From the NCBI GenBank assembly GCA_030604345.1, contig JAUVWB010000009.1, forward strand, positions 1 to 13,947: DNA of 13,947 nt, read 5' to 3'. Each line of letters starts with the position of its first letter. The first letter of the stretch is position 1. This stretch comes from Desulfofustis sp. Its GTDB lineage: Bacteria; Desulfobacterota; Desulfobulbia; Desulfobulbales; Desulfocapsaceae. Shown here piece after piece: positions 1 through 6,668 of this stretch. The notes beneath the pieces were generated by a model, which ran no database searches, was not told the origin of the DNA, and saw nothing but the letters and a program-made list of their open reading frames with translations. The position numbers and the translations under genes were made by a program.

Positions 1-3000
1 GTACCGGTCAGCTCGATGGTGATCGGATTGGCGGCCAGTCCCTGGTTCCCGTAGCGGGACGCAATCTCTCCGGACAGCCGGGCCCCGACCGATCGATCGG
101 TATTGCGTATCGGGAAATACCCATGTCCGCCGCTCCCCGACTCGACCGATTCGGCAAATCGTTCCAGCAGCTTCCGGTTGAGCGTTCCCGGGTCATGCGG
201 CGGATTCGTCCGGCACCGATAGGGGACAGCTCCGGCAGGCAAGGGCGGCGCCACCAGCAGATCATCGAGCGCCAGCCGGGCCTGCCGGCCGTCGCGGGTC
301 GCGACGATCTCGAGGAGATCGGTGCGACCGATCAACTCCTCCAGGCGGGGAACGCCGAGGCGGGCCAGCCATTGCCTGGTTTCTCTGACCAGAAACCGGA
401 AATAGTTCATCACCATCTCGGGCAATCCGCTAAAATGCTCCCGCCGCAAGGTCTCATCCTGGGTGGCCACCCCGGTGGCGCAATTGTTGAGGTGACAGAT
501 GCGCAGATATTTGCACCCCAGCGCGATCAGCGGCGCGGTACCGAATCCGAAGCTCTCGGCCCCGAGAATGGCTGCCTTGATGATATCGAGCCCGGTCTTC
601 AAACCGCCATCCACCTGCAGTCGGACCTTGGAGCGCAACCCGTTGGCCACCAGGGCCCCATGGGTTTCCACCAGGCCAAGCTCCCAGGGGCTGCCGGCAT
701 ACTTCACCGAGGTCAGCGGGCTGGCTCCGGTGCCCCCGTCATAGCCGGAGATGGTGATCATATCGGCATACCCTTTGGCAACGCCGACCGCAATCGTGCC
801 GACGCCCGGCTCGGAAACGAGCTTGACGGAAATGAGCGCATGCGGATTGATCTGTTTCAAATCGAAGATCAACTGCGCCAAATCCTCAATGGAATAGATG
901 TCATGATGCGGCGGCGGCGAGATCAGCGTGACCCCGGGCATGGAGTAACGCAGCTTGGCAATCATGGCCGTCACCTTGTGACCGGGCAACTGCCCCCCTT
1001 CACCGGGTTTCGCGCCTTGCGCTATCTTGATCTGGATGACGTCGGCGTTCATCAGGTACTCGGGTGTCACGCCGAAACGGCCGGACGCCACCTGTTTGAT
1101 CCGGGAGACCCGCTCGGTGCCGAAACGGGCGCGGTCCTCCCCACCCTCGCCGCTGTTGGAAAAGCCACCGAGCCGGTTCATGGCGATCGCCAGAGCCTCA
1201 TGCGCCTCGGCACTGAGGGCCCCGATGGACATGGCGGCGGAATCGAACCGCGAGAAAAACACCTGATCCGGCTCCACCTGATCGATGTCGAGCGGTGTTT
1301 CCGGAGTCTTCAGACGGAGCAGATCGCGCAGGCTCGCCGCCGGACGGTTGTTGACCACCTCGGCATAGCGGCAATAATCGTCCCAGGAGCCGCTGCGTAC
1401 CGCCCGCTGCAGGGCTTGCACCACGTCCGGATTGAAGGCATGGTATTCACCGCCATGCACGTATTTGTGGAAACCGGCAGCCAGCAGTGGGCGAAACGGT
1501 TTCCAGGCCTGTTGGGCACGCCGGCTCGTATCCTGCTGGATATCGGCGAAATCGACGCCGCCGATGCGGCTCGTCACCCCCCGAAAACACAGCTCGACAA
1601 CCGATTCCCCCACGCCCACCGCCTCGAAGAGTTGCGCACAACGGTAGGAGGCGATGGTGGAGATGCCCATCTTGGATATGATCTTCAGCAAGCCCTTGTT
1701 GATGCCCGCCCGGTAATTGCTCATCACCGTACGCAACGGTGCGTTGATGGTGCCGTCCTCCACCAGGCGGGCCAGCGTTTCGTAGGCCAGATACGGGTAG
1801 ACTGCAGTGGCGCCGAAGCCGATCAGCACGGCGAAATGATGCGGATCCCTGGCTTCGGCGGTCTCGACGATGATATTGGTGTCGCAGCGCAGGTTGTTTT
1901 TCGCCAGCCCCTCCTGTACCGCGCCCACCGCCGCCAGGGAGGGAATCGGCAGCGTGTCGCCGCCGATTCTCCGGTCGGAAAGAATAAGCAACACCGCCCC
2001 GGCCCGGGTCTGTTCGATGGCGCTGGCCACCACCCGCCGCACAGCCTCCCCCAACCCTTCGGCAGGGCGGTAATTGAGGTCGATGACCACATGCCGGTAA
2101 TGATCGCTGTTAAGGGTCTTGAGTTGCTGCAGATCGCTGAAGACGAGAACCGGCGAGGCAAACTGGTAGCGGTGGGCTTGCCCCATGGTCTCTTCGAAGA
2201 CATTATGCTCACGACCGATGCAGGTGACCAGTGACATTACATGCTGCTCACGCAACGGATCGATGGGGGGATTGGTCACCTGGGCGAATTTCTGTCGGAA
2301 ATAATCGAACAGCAGCCGCGGCCGGCTGGACAGAACCGCCATCGGCGTATCGTCGCCCATCGAGGCCACCGGCTCATGACCGGTCTCGCCCAACACCCGG
2401 ATAACCTGATCGATCTCGTCGAGTGAATAGCCGAACAGCTTCTGGTAGGTTAACAATTCATCGTCGGAAAGCGACCGCCGACCCGCCTGGTCCTCGGCCA
2501 ACTGCTCGGTCGGTATGAGACAATGGCAATTCTGCTGCAGCCATTGCCGGTACGGATGTCTGGCCTTGAGCTCGTTGTCGATAGCCCAGGAACTCCAGAT
2601 CCTGCCGTTCATGGTATCGACAACCAGCAATTCGCCGGGGCCGACCCGGCCCTTCTCCACCACTTCGTCGGCGCTATAATCCCAGATCCCTATTTCCGAG
2701 GCCAAAGTAATGAACCGGTCCCGGGTGACCACATAACGGGCCGGACGCAGCCCGTTGCGGTCCAGACCGCAGGCGGCAAATCGCCCGTCGCTCATGACGA
2801 TACCGGCCGGACCGTCCCACGGCTCCATGTGCATCGAGTTGAAATCATAAAACGCCCGCAGATCTTCGTCCATCTCCGGATGATTCTGCCAGGCCGGCGG
2901 TATCAGCAAACGAAAAGCCCGAAACAGATCCATGCCGCCGGCCAGGAAGACCTCGAGCATGTTGTCCAAGGATGAAGAATCGGACCCTTCCGTGCCAACG

Positions 3001-3818
3001 AACGGCCCCGCTTCCTGGATATCCGGCAGCAGCGGAGAATGAAGCTTGTAGGAACGGTTCCTGGCCCAGTTCCGATTGCCGGTGATGGTGTTGATTTCAC
3101 CGTTATGAGCGAGGTAGCGAAACGGCTGGGCCAGCTGCCAACGCGGCAGGGTATTGGTGGAAAACCGTTGATGGAACAGACAGATTGACGATTGCAGCCG
3201 CAGGTCGCCGAGGTCACGGTAGAAATGGGGCAGATCGCCGGGGCGGCACAATCCCTTGTACACCACCACCAGGTTGGAAAGACTGACGATATAGAAGTCG
3301 GGGTCATCGACGATCCGCTTTTCGATGCGCCGTCGCACCATGTACAGGCGCCGCTCGAAGTCGCGCGGTCCCCAACCGTAAGGAGCGTTGACAAAGACCT
3401 GCATGATCGCCGGCAGTGAACTGCGGGCGATCGGTCCGAGGGCATCCGGGTCCAGCGGGACCTGACGCCAGCCCACCAGTGATAACGTTTCCCGGGCAAA
3501 CTCTTCGGCGCATACCTGTTGCACCAGCCGACCTCGGTCGGGATCATGACCGAGAAACAGCATTCCGACCGCATACCGGTTGCCCAGTCGCCAGCCCTGC
3601 TCCCGGGCCACCGACTGAAAGAAGCTGTCCGGCTTCTGCAGCAGCAGGCCGCAGCCATCCCCGGTCTTCCCGTCTGCTCCGATGGCGCCGCGATGATCCA
3701 TGCGGTCAAGGGCGCCGATGGCGGTGCGCACCAAACGATGACTCGGCTCTCCGTCCAGGTGGGCGATCAGGCCGAAGCCGCAATTGTCACGATGTTCATC
3801 ACGAAAAAGCTTCGACAC
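1..3818 (-). CDS. gltB: Glutamate synthase (GOGAT) large subunit, 3' part cut by window edge
   Basis: Makes glutamate from glutamine and 2-oxoglutarate in ammonium assimilation; cytoplasmic, normally paired with a small subunit (GltD) that supplies electrons. About 1272 of the roughly 1500 codons usual for the family are visible; the frame is open to the left edge, so the C-terminal beta-helix domain is missing. The N-terminal glutaminase domain starts with CGFGLIAHLDGEPSH, whose Cys13 is the expected nucleophile after removal of a 12-residue propeptide. The central domain has MSKMGIS-like and PPPHHDIYS motifs, and the FMN/3Fe-4S domain has C1102-x5-C1108-x4-C1113 in CKYLRICHLNNC (positions 480-515). 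Start: GTG at 3818, with GGGAGA nine bases upstream; an in-frame TAA at 3858-3860 leaves no room for a much longer form. It is divergent from the small membrane protein gene. NADPH versus ferredoxin dependence is not settled, because any gltD would lie outside the window. Confidence 0.95.
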   Translation of the reverse strand, partial: MSKLFRDEHRDNCGFGLIAHLDGEPSHRLVRTAIGALDRMDHRGAIGADGKTGDGCGLLLQKPDSFFQSVAREQGWRLGNRYAVGMLFLGHDPDRGRLVQQVCAEEFARETLSLVGWRQVPLDPDALGPIARSSLPAIMQVFVNAPYGWGPRDFERRLYMVRRRIEKRIVDDPDFYIVSLSNLVVVYKGLCRPGDLPHFYRDLGDLRLQSSICLFHQRFSTNTLPRWQLAQPFRYLAHNGEINTITGNRNWARNRSYKLHSPLLPDIQEAGPFVGTEGSDSSSLDNMLEVFLAGGMDLFRAFRLLIPPAWQNHPEMDEDLRAFYDFNSMHMEPWDGPAGIVMSDGRFAACGLDRNGLRPARYVVTRDRFITLASEIGIWDYSADEVVEKGRVGPGELLVVDTMNGRIWSSWAIDNELKARHPYRQWLQQNCHCLIPTEQLAEDQAGRRSLSDDELLTYQKLFGYSLDEIDQVIRVLGETGHEPVASMGDDTPMAVLSSRPRLLFDYFRQKFAQVTNPPIDPLREQHVMSLVTCIGREHNVFEETMGQAHRYQFASPVLVFSDLQQLKTLNSDHYRHVVIDLNYRPAEGLGEAVRRVVASAIEQTRAGAVLLILSDRRIGGDTLPIPSLAAVGAVQEGLAKNNLRCDTNIIVETAEARDPHHFAVLIGFGATAVYPYLAYETLARLVEDGTINAPLRTVMSNYRAGINKGLLKIISKMGISTIASYRCAQLFEAVGVGESVVELCFRGVTSRIGGVDFADIQQDTSRRAQQAWKPFRPLLAAGFHKYVHGGEYHAFNPDVVQALQRAVRSGSWDDYCRYAEVVNNRPAASLRDLLRLKTPETPLDIDQVEPDQVFFSRFDSAAMSIGALSAEAHEALAIAMNRLGGFSNSGEGGEDRARFGTERVSRIKQVASGRFGVTPEYLMNADVIQIKIAQGAKPGEGGQLPGHKVTAMIAKLRYSMPGVTLISPPPHHDIYSIEDLAQLIFDLKQINPHALISVKLVSEPGVGTIAVGVAKGYADMITISGYDGGTGASPLTSVKYAGSPWELGLVETHGALVANGLRSKVRLQVDGGLKTGLDIIKAAILGAESFGFGTAPLIALGCKYLRICHLNNCATGVATQDETLRREHFSGLPEMVMNYFRFLVRETRQWLARLGVPRLEELIGRTDLLEIVATRDGRQARLALDDLLVAPPLPAGAVPYRCRTNPPHDPGTLNRKLLERFAESVESGSGGHGYFPIRNTDRSVGARLSGEIASRYGNQGLAANPITIELTG

Positions 3819-4063
3819 CCGGTCTTCTCCCTGTAGCGGCCAGCTCAGTCTTCTCTGTTACCTGCACGTTGAGGCGTGCGGCAGAACTCGCAGCATACGG
3901 CATACGCTTGCTAAAATCCAGAGAAACGAGTCTCATTATCGCCGCCGGCTCAACCCTGCCAGGGGCTTCGTGCCGCCGTGCTTCTCCATTTGTTTTATTG
4001 TGCATACCAGTTACTGCAAACCTGTTGCCTTGCCCATCGCTTTCCGCCATGCTACAATCGGGT
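3819..4063. other. Divergent intergenic region between gltB and the membrane protein gene
   Basis: This spacer of about 245 bp must hold the promoters for both divergent genes. On the plus strand TTGCCC and TACAAT are well placed (separate entry). On the minus strand I see no box pair good enough to report for gltB. A small inverted repeat, GCACG-N6-CGTGC near 3864-3879, lies in the presumed gltB leader and could be a weak hairpin or operator, but it is too short to interpret. Confidence 0.4.
4030..4058 (+). promoter_or_regulatory. Candidate sigma-70 promoter of the small membrane protein gene
   Basis: TTGCCC (4030-4035) and TACAAT (4053-4058) are separated by 17 bp. Transcription would begin near 4065, at or just after the ATG at 4064, so either the message is nearly leaderless, translation begins at the later ATG (4088), or this match is accidental. 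No Shine-Dalgarno sequence precedes the ATG at 4064, which fits the leaderless reading. Confidence 0.4.
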
Positions 4064-4405
4064 ATGAAAAAACAAGCGCTTACCCCCATGCACTGGATTC
4101 TGTCCCTGCTGGCAATCAGTGGCCTGGCTGCCGTTTTCATCACCCTTCTGCTGCCCACAATCGAACCGGCAATCACCGGTTCTCTCAGGGTCTGCGGTCT
4201 TGGTCTTCTGTTCTTCGGCGTCGGTGAGTTTCTCAATCGACCACTGCTCCCTTCCCGCCTCGCTGCTGGCGGCACGGATGACGACCCGCCACTACCGGCA
4301 GAACCGGCACGAGCACCCTGCATGCTGGGAAACCTTTTTCTCATAGCCTCGATAATCTGCGTCTTCGTTGCCGCCGCACTCTATTTTTTCCCGTACCACA
4401 ATTGA
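4064..4405 (+). CDS. Small integral membrane protein, function unknown
   Basis: I do not recognise a family. The 113-residue product starts with a short basic segment (MKKQ) and has three hydrophobic stretches, at about residues 9-32, 38-56 and 86-108. The second and third are separated by a polar, proline-rich loop (DDDPPLPAEP) at about residues 72-83. This suggests an inner-membrane protein with no visible catalytic motif. The frame runs open far upstream, but that part overlaps gltB and is a shadow; a possible earlier ATG is at 4049 and a later one at 4088. None has a convincing ribosome-binding site, so the start is uncertain. A short CGGCC/GGCCG hairpin without a T-run follows at 4414-4431. 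Support is the protein-like hydrophobic pattern and the position between two well-defined genes. Confidence 0.6.
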   Translation: MKKQALTPMHWILSLLAISGLAAVFITLLLPTIEPAITGSLRVCGLGLLFFGVGEFLNRPLLPSRLAAGGTDDDPPLPAEPARAPCMLGNLFLIASIICVFVAAALYFFPYHN

Positions 4406-4461
4406 ACGACGAGCGGCCGTTCCGGTGGCCGTGTCGACACCATTTGCTCGTGACCCCTGAA

Positions 4462-4489
4462 GTGACTTCCCCCCCCCGATGCGTATACT
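4462..4489 (+). promoter_or_regulatory. Candidate promoter of the PilZ gene with a poly-C spacer
   Basis: TATACT (4484-4489) is a good -10 box. GTGACT (4462-4467, spacing 16) is a weak -35 match (or TGACTT at 4463-4468, spacing 15). The spacer is largely a run of nine C. The distance to the PilZ start codon (4568) implies a leader of about 70 nt. Confidence 0.4.
4469..4477 (+). repeat. Homopolymeric C(9) tract
   Basis: Nine consecutive C residues lie between the candidate -35 and -10 boxes upstream of the PilZ gene. Tracts of this length can slip in replication, and a change in length would alter promoter spacing. Only one allele is visible, so variability is inference. Confidence 0.8.
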
Positions 4490-4567
4490 ATTGAGATAGC
4501 CACGCGGTGATCTCCGGCCCATCAAGGGTTGCAGTTGAGGCGAGTAGTAGAGAGCCGGAGGAAGTAT

Positions 4568-4924
4568 ATGGAAGGTGACGTAATGGAAAAACGTAGGCAC
4601 CCCCGTATGGTCATGACCAATCTCGAAGCGGATATCTCCGACGGCAAAGGGTTTTTCAGCGGTGTCGTTCACGATATAACGCGCTTCGGCCTCTCGATAA
4701 CCGATGTTCCGAAACGGCTCGACCGAACAGCCGACATCTATTCCGTCATTCTCGACGGCCCTGGAACACACTTCAAGCTGTTGGCCCGACCCATCTGGGA
4801 GGAAGACGACGGGACCCACAAAATCATCGGAGCGCAGATCGAAAACAGCCCTTGGACCTGGACTGAATTCGTCATGCGCCACGAACCTGAAGGTGACGAG
4901 GATATCCCGTCACAATCAAACTAA
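4568..4924 (+). CDS. PilZ domain protein (probable c-di-GMP receptor)
   Basis: The 118-residue cytoplasmic protein is essentially a lone PilZ domain. It has the N-terminal RxxxR motif (Arg9-Arg13 in KRRHPR) and, after a short spacer, D36-I-T-R-F-G41, a slightly altered form of the D/NxSxxG motif with Thr for Ser. In the family these two motifs wrap the c-di-GMP dimer, so binding is likely but not certain. No output domain is attached, so it would act by binding a partner in motility, exopolysaccharide or transcription control. Start: ATG 4568, preceded by GGAGGAA at 4557-4563 (spacing 4-6). The in-frame ATG at 4583 is an alternative that would still keep RxxxR. It is convergent with the HypD-like gene. 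Confidence 0.85.
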   Translation: MEGDVMEKRRHPRMVMTNLEADISDGKGFFSGVVHDITRFGLSITDVPKRLDRTADIYSVILDGPGTHFKLLARPIWEEDDGTHKIIGAQIENSPWTWTEFVMRHEPEGDEDIPSQSN

Positions 4925-4934
4925 CAAAATCCAG

Positions 4935-4981
4935 CAGCAGCCGGTATCGCCGAAAAAATCAGTCGGAGCCGGCGGCTGCTG
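4935..4981. terminator. Possible bidirectional terminator/hairpin between convergent pilZ and hypD-like genes
   Basis: CAGCAGCCG (4935-4943) is perfectly inverted at 4973-4981 (CGGCTGCTG), giving a 9-bp GC-rich stem around a 29-nt loop that can itself form a CCGA/TCGG stem. It sits 10 bases after the PilZ stop. Neither side has a proper T-run (minus-strand reading continues CTGGATTTTGTT), so termination efficiency is doubtful. The rest of the gap up to 5078 holds no further gene that I can support. Confidence 0.45.
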
Positions 4982-5078
4982 ACTAAGCGGGGGGTAAACG
5001 GCCCTTGGCCAAACAAGGCTCCTGCCCCGGATGGAAAAGGAGCACGCCAGCCGATGACGGTGCTGATCTGCGGTGGAT

Positions 5079-6200
5079 TTACAGCCTGCCGTAGGTATAG
5101 CGGAAGTAGGATGCGCAGATCCCTTCCTGGGCCACCATGCAGGGCCCGATAGGATGTTGCGATGTGCACGATATGCCGAAGGCGGGACACTCGTTGGGAG
5201 TGCTGCGGCCGGAAATGATCTCGGCACATTGACACTGAATCTGCTCCTCGCCTTTCAGAAAACGAATATTGAATCGTTTCACCGCATCGTAAAGAGATAA
5301 TTCGTCACGAATAACGAAGCCGCTTCCTTCGATGCTGCCGAGACCGCGCCAATCGGTTTCGACGGCGAAAAACACCTCTGAGAGCATTTTCTGGACACGG
5401 GCCGTTTCCTCGCTGGGCGTGATACCGGCGAAAGGGTTGTCGTTTAGCGGGCGGCCACCGCGCACTTGCCTGACTATTTCTATAAGCCCTTCGAGGATGT
5501 CGTTTATGCCGAAGCCGGCAACCGCGCAGGCGAGATGATGCTGCCTGGCCAGATTGGCATACGCATCGCTATCGGTGATCGATTCTATATGGCTGGAGAA
5601 CAACAGCCCGCGGATATTGAGTTCCGGATCGCGGAGAAGACTGGCAAGCGACGGCGGCAGAAGGCGAATCGATGGGATAACGCAAAAGTTGGAGACGCCG
5701 TGGCAGGCAGCCTCAAGGATGGTCTCGGCCACATCTGGTGCTGCCCCTTCGAAACCGACGGCGGTAAACACAACAATTTTATCGGGGAATTTATGGGCCA
5801 GATCGAGGGCCTCCATGGGCGAATCGACCACTTCCACCAGCGCCCCTTTGCGCCGAATCGAATCCAGTGATTCTCTGCTGCCGCTTACCCGGAGCAGATC
5901 TTCACAGGTGGCGGTGATGACATCGGGTTGCAGACCGATTTTGACAAAGGCATCGATATGCCCGGCCGGCATGACACAGACGGAACAACCCGGTCCGGCG
6001 ACCACATCGAGATTGTCGGGCAGGACCTCTTCCAGGCCGTATTTCAACAAAGTACGGTTCTGGGTGCCGCAGACCACCATTACCCGAATCGGTCTATCAA
6101 CCAGCGATTGCAACTCCTGGACCAGAGCGGCGGAAATCTGGACTTCGCCCTGTTCTGTTCGGCTCTCCATTGCTTCCATCACTGCATCTGTTCCCGGCAT
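5079..6200 (-). CDS. Divergent HypD-like hydrogenase maturation protein
   Basis: HypD acts with HypC in building the Fe(CN)2CO group of NiFe hydrogenases. The length (373 aa) equals that of typical HypD, and the overall frame is kept. Cys44 (VVCGTQ), Cys72 and Cys75 (GPGCSVCV), LLRVSGS (about 102-108) and the C-terminal 4Fe-4S region with Cys323, 325, 338, 345, 354 and 362 (CPAFG, GPCMVAQEG) are all present. Departures from the canonical pattern are clear: CGGHEHT is CGTQNRT (no histidines), GPGCPVC is GPGCSVC, TFGDMLRVPGS is TCEDLLRVSGS, and the usual PGHVS is SSHIES. The family is therefore clear, but this is probably a paralogue with altered chemistry or partner. Start: ATG 6200 has no good ribosome-binding site, and in-frame ATGs at residues 8 and 11 are alternatives. 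It lies 55 bp after the small Cys protein gene and is probably cotranscribed with it. Confidence 0.85.
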   Translation of the reverse strand: MPGTDAVMEAMESRTEQGEVQISAALVQELQSLVDRPIRVMVVCGTQNRTLLKYGLEEVLPDNLDVVAGPGCSVCVMPAGHIDAFVKIGLQPDVITATCEDLLRVSGSRESLDSIRRKGALVEVVDSPMEALDLAHKFPDKIVVFTAVGFEGAAPDVAETILEAACHGVSNFCVIPSIRLLPPSLASLLRDPELNIRGLLFSSHIESITDSDAYANLARQHHLACAVAGFGINDILEGLIEIVRQVRGGRPLNDNPFAGITPSEETARVQKMLSEVFFAVETDWRGLGSIEGSGFVIRDELSLYDAVKRFNIRFLKGEEQIQCQCAEIISGRSTPNECPAFGISCTSQHPIGPCMVAQEGICASYFRYTYGRL

Positions 6201-6255
6201 CGCTGCGACGATACCGGGACAGAGCTGTTACTGCTGTTGACGTGACACCTGCCGA

Positions 6256-6510
6256 TCAAGACTCCTCGGCCTCTTTCACCATGTCAGCGTAATATTCGGT
6301 ATCACTGATTTTTTCCGCCTCAACCGCTTCGATATCGGCGCGCGTGAGATGAAACATGCCGCAGGCGGGACAACTGCCATCGAAATTGTCACCAACGGCT
6401 CGTGCCTTGAGCTCGTCGATCGTCATGTGATCGACGTTGCCGCACGCACCGCTCGGATTTTCCGCCCGCACCTGGATACGGCCAGGTTTCTGTTCATGTT
6501 GTTCTGTCAT
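6256..6510 (-). CDS. Small Cys-containing protein upstream of hypD-like, function unknown
   Basis: The 84-residue acidic protein is not one I recognise. It has Cys23 in GACGN and a CPAC knuckle (Cys47, Cys50, in SCPACGMFHLT) with nearby His28 and His54, so it could bind zinc or an iron-sulfur cluster. The C-terminal third is helical and acidic (EAVEAEK to KEAEES). Start: ATG 6510, preceded by GGAGAG at a spacing of about 6; a longer in-frame extension upstream lacks support. Its pairing with the HypD-like gene and closeness to a NiFe(Se) hydrogenase suggest a maturation or electron-transfer accessory role, but this is inference from context only. Confidence 0.7.
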   Translation of the reverse strand: MTEQHEQKPGRIQVRAENPSGACGNVDHMTIDELKARAVGDNFDGSCPACGMFHLTRADIEAVEAEKISDTEYYADMVKEAEES

Positions 6511-6592
6511 AACGACTCTCCATGGAGGAAACGATGCGGTCCACGGTACCGAAGCTGAAAATTCCCGCAACGAATCGTTTTCGTCATGGTGC

Positions 6593-6621
6593 TTGATACC
6601 GGAAAAAGGGGGTTCCGTCAA
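6593..6621 (-). promoter_or_regulatory. Candidate sigma-70 promoter for the small Cys protein and hypD-like genes
   Basis: Read on the minus strand, TTGACG (6621-6616) and TATCAA (6598-6593) are separated by exactly 17 bp. The -35 box is a near-consensus match. It lies just past the hairpin that follows mvhA and gives a leader of about 75 nt before the ATG at 6510. This suggests that these two genes form a separate transcription unit from the hydrogenase operon. Confidence 0.5.
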
Positions 6622-6626
6622 GTCTA

Positions 6627-6661
6627 CCCGGCCGTTGCCTGACGATCAGGCAAAGGCCGGG
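6627..6661 (-). terminator. Strong hairpin after mvhA (terminator or mRNA 3' stabiliser)
   Basis: CCCGGCC (6627-6633) pairs with GGCCGGG (6655-6661), then after a single G/A mismatch TTGCCTGA (6635-6642) pairs with TCAGGCAA (6646-6653), closing on a 3-nt loop. The total is 15 base pairs in 35 nt, starting 8 nt after the mvhA stop (6669). No T-run follows on either strand, so it may be a non-canonical terminator, a barrier to 3' exonucleases, or an attenuator between the operon and the hypD-like unit. Confidence 0.6.
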
Positions 6662-6668
6662 TCAGATG

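Noticed and set aside
123..2234. Long plus-strand open frame (703 codons) opposite gltB
   Set aside because: It is the antisense of a clear, continuous gltB reading. Its translation is rich in His, Gly, Asp and Gln without domain signals, as expected of a shadow in GC-rich coding DNA.
4431..4440. Perfect palindrome GTGTCGACAC upstream of the PilZ gene
   Set aside because: About a dozen 10-bp palindromes are expected by chance in a window this size, and there is no second copy or link to the promoter boxes.
4292..4882. Minus-strand 196-codon frame across the PilZ gene
   Set aside because: Overlaps the PilZ coding region in antisense and has no ribosome-binding site; the plus-strand reading has a clear domain and Shine-Dalgarno sequence.
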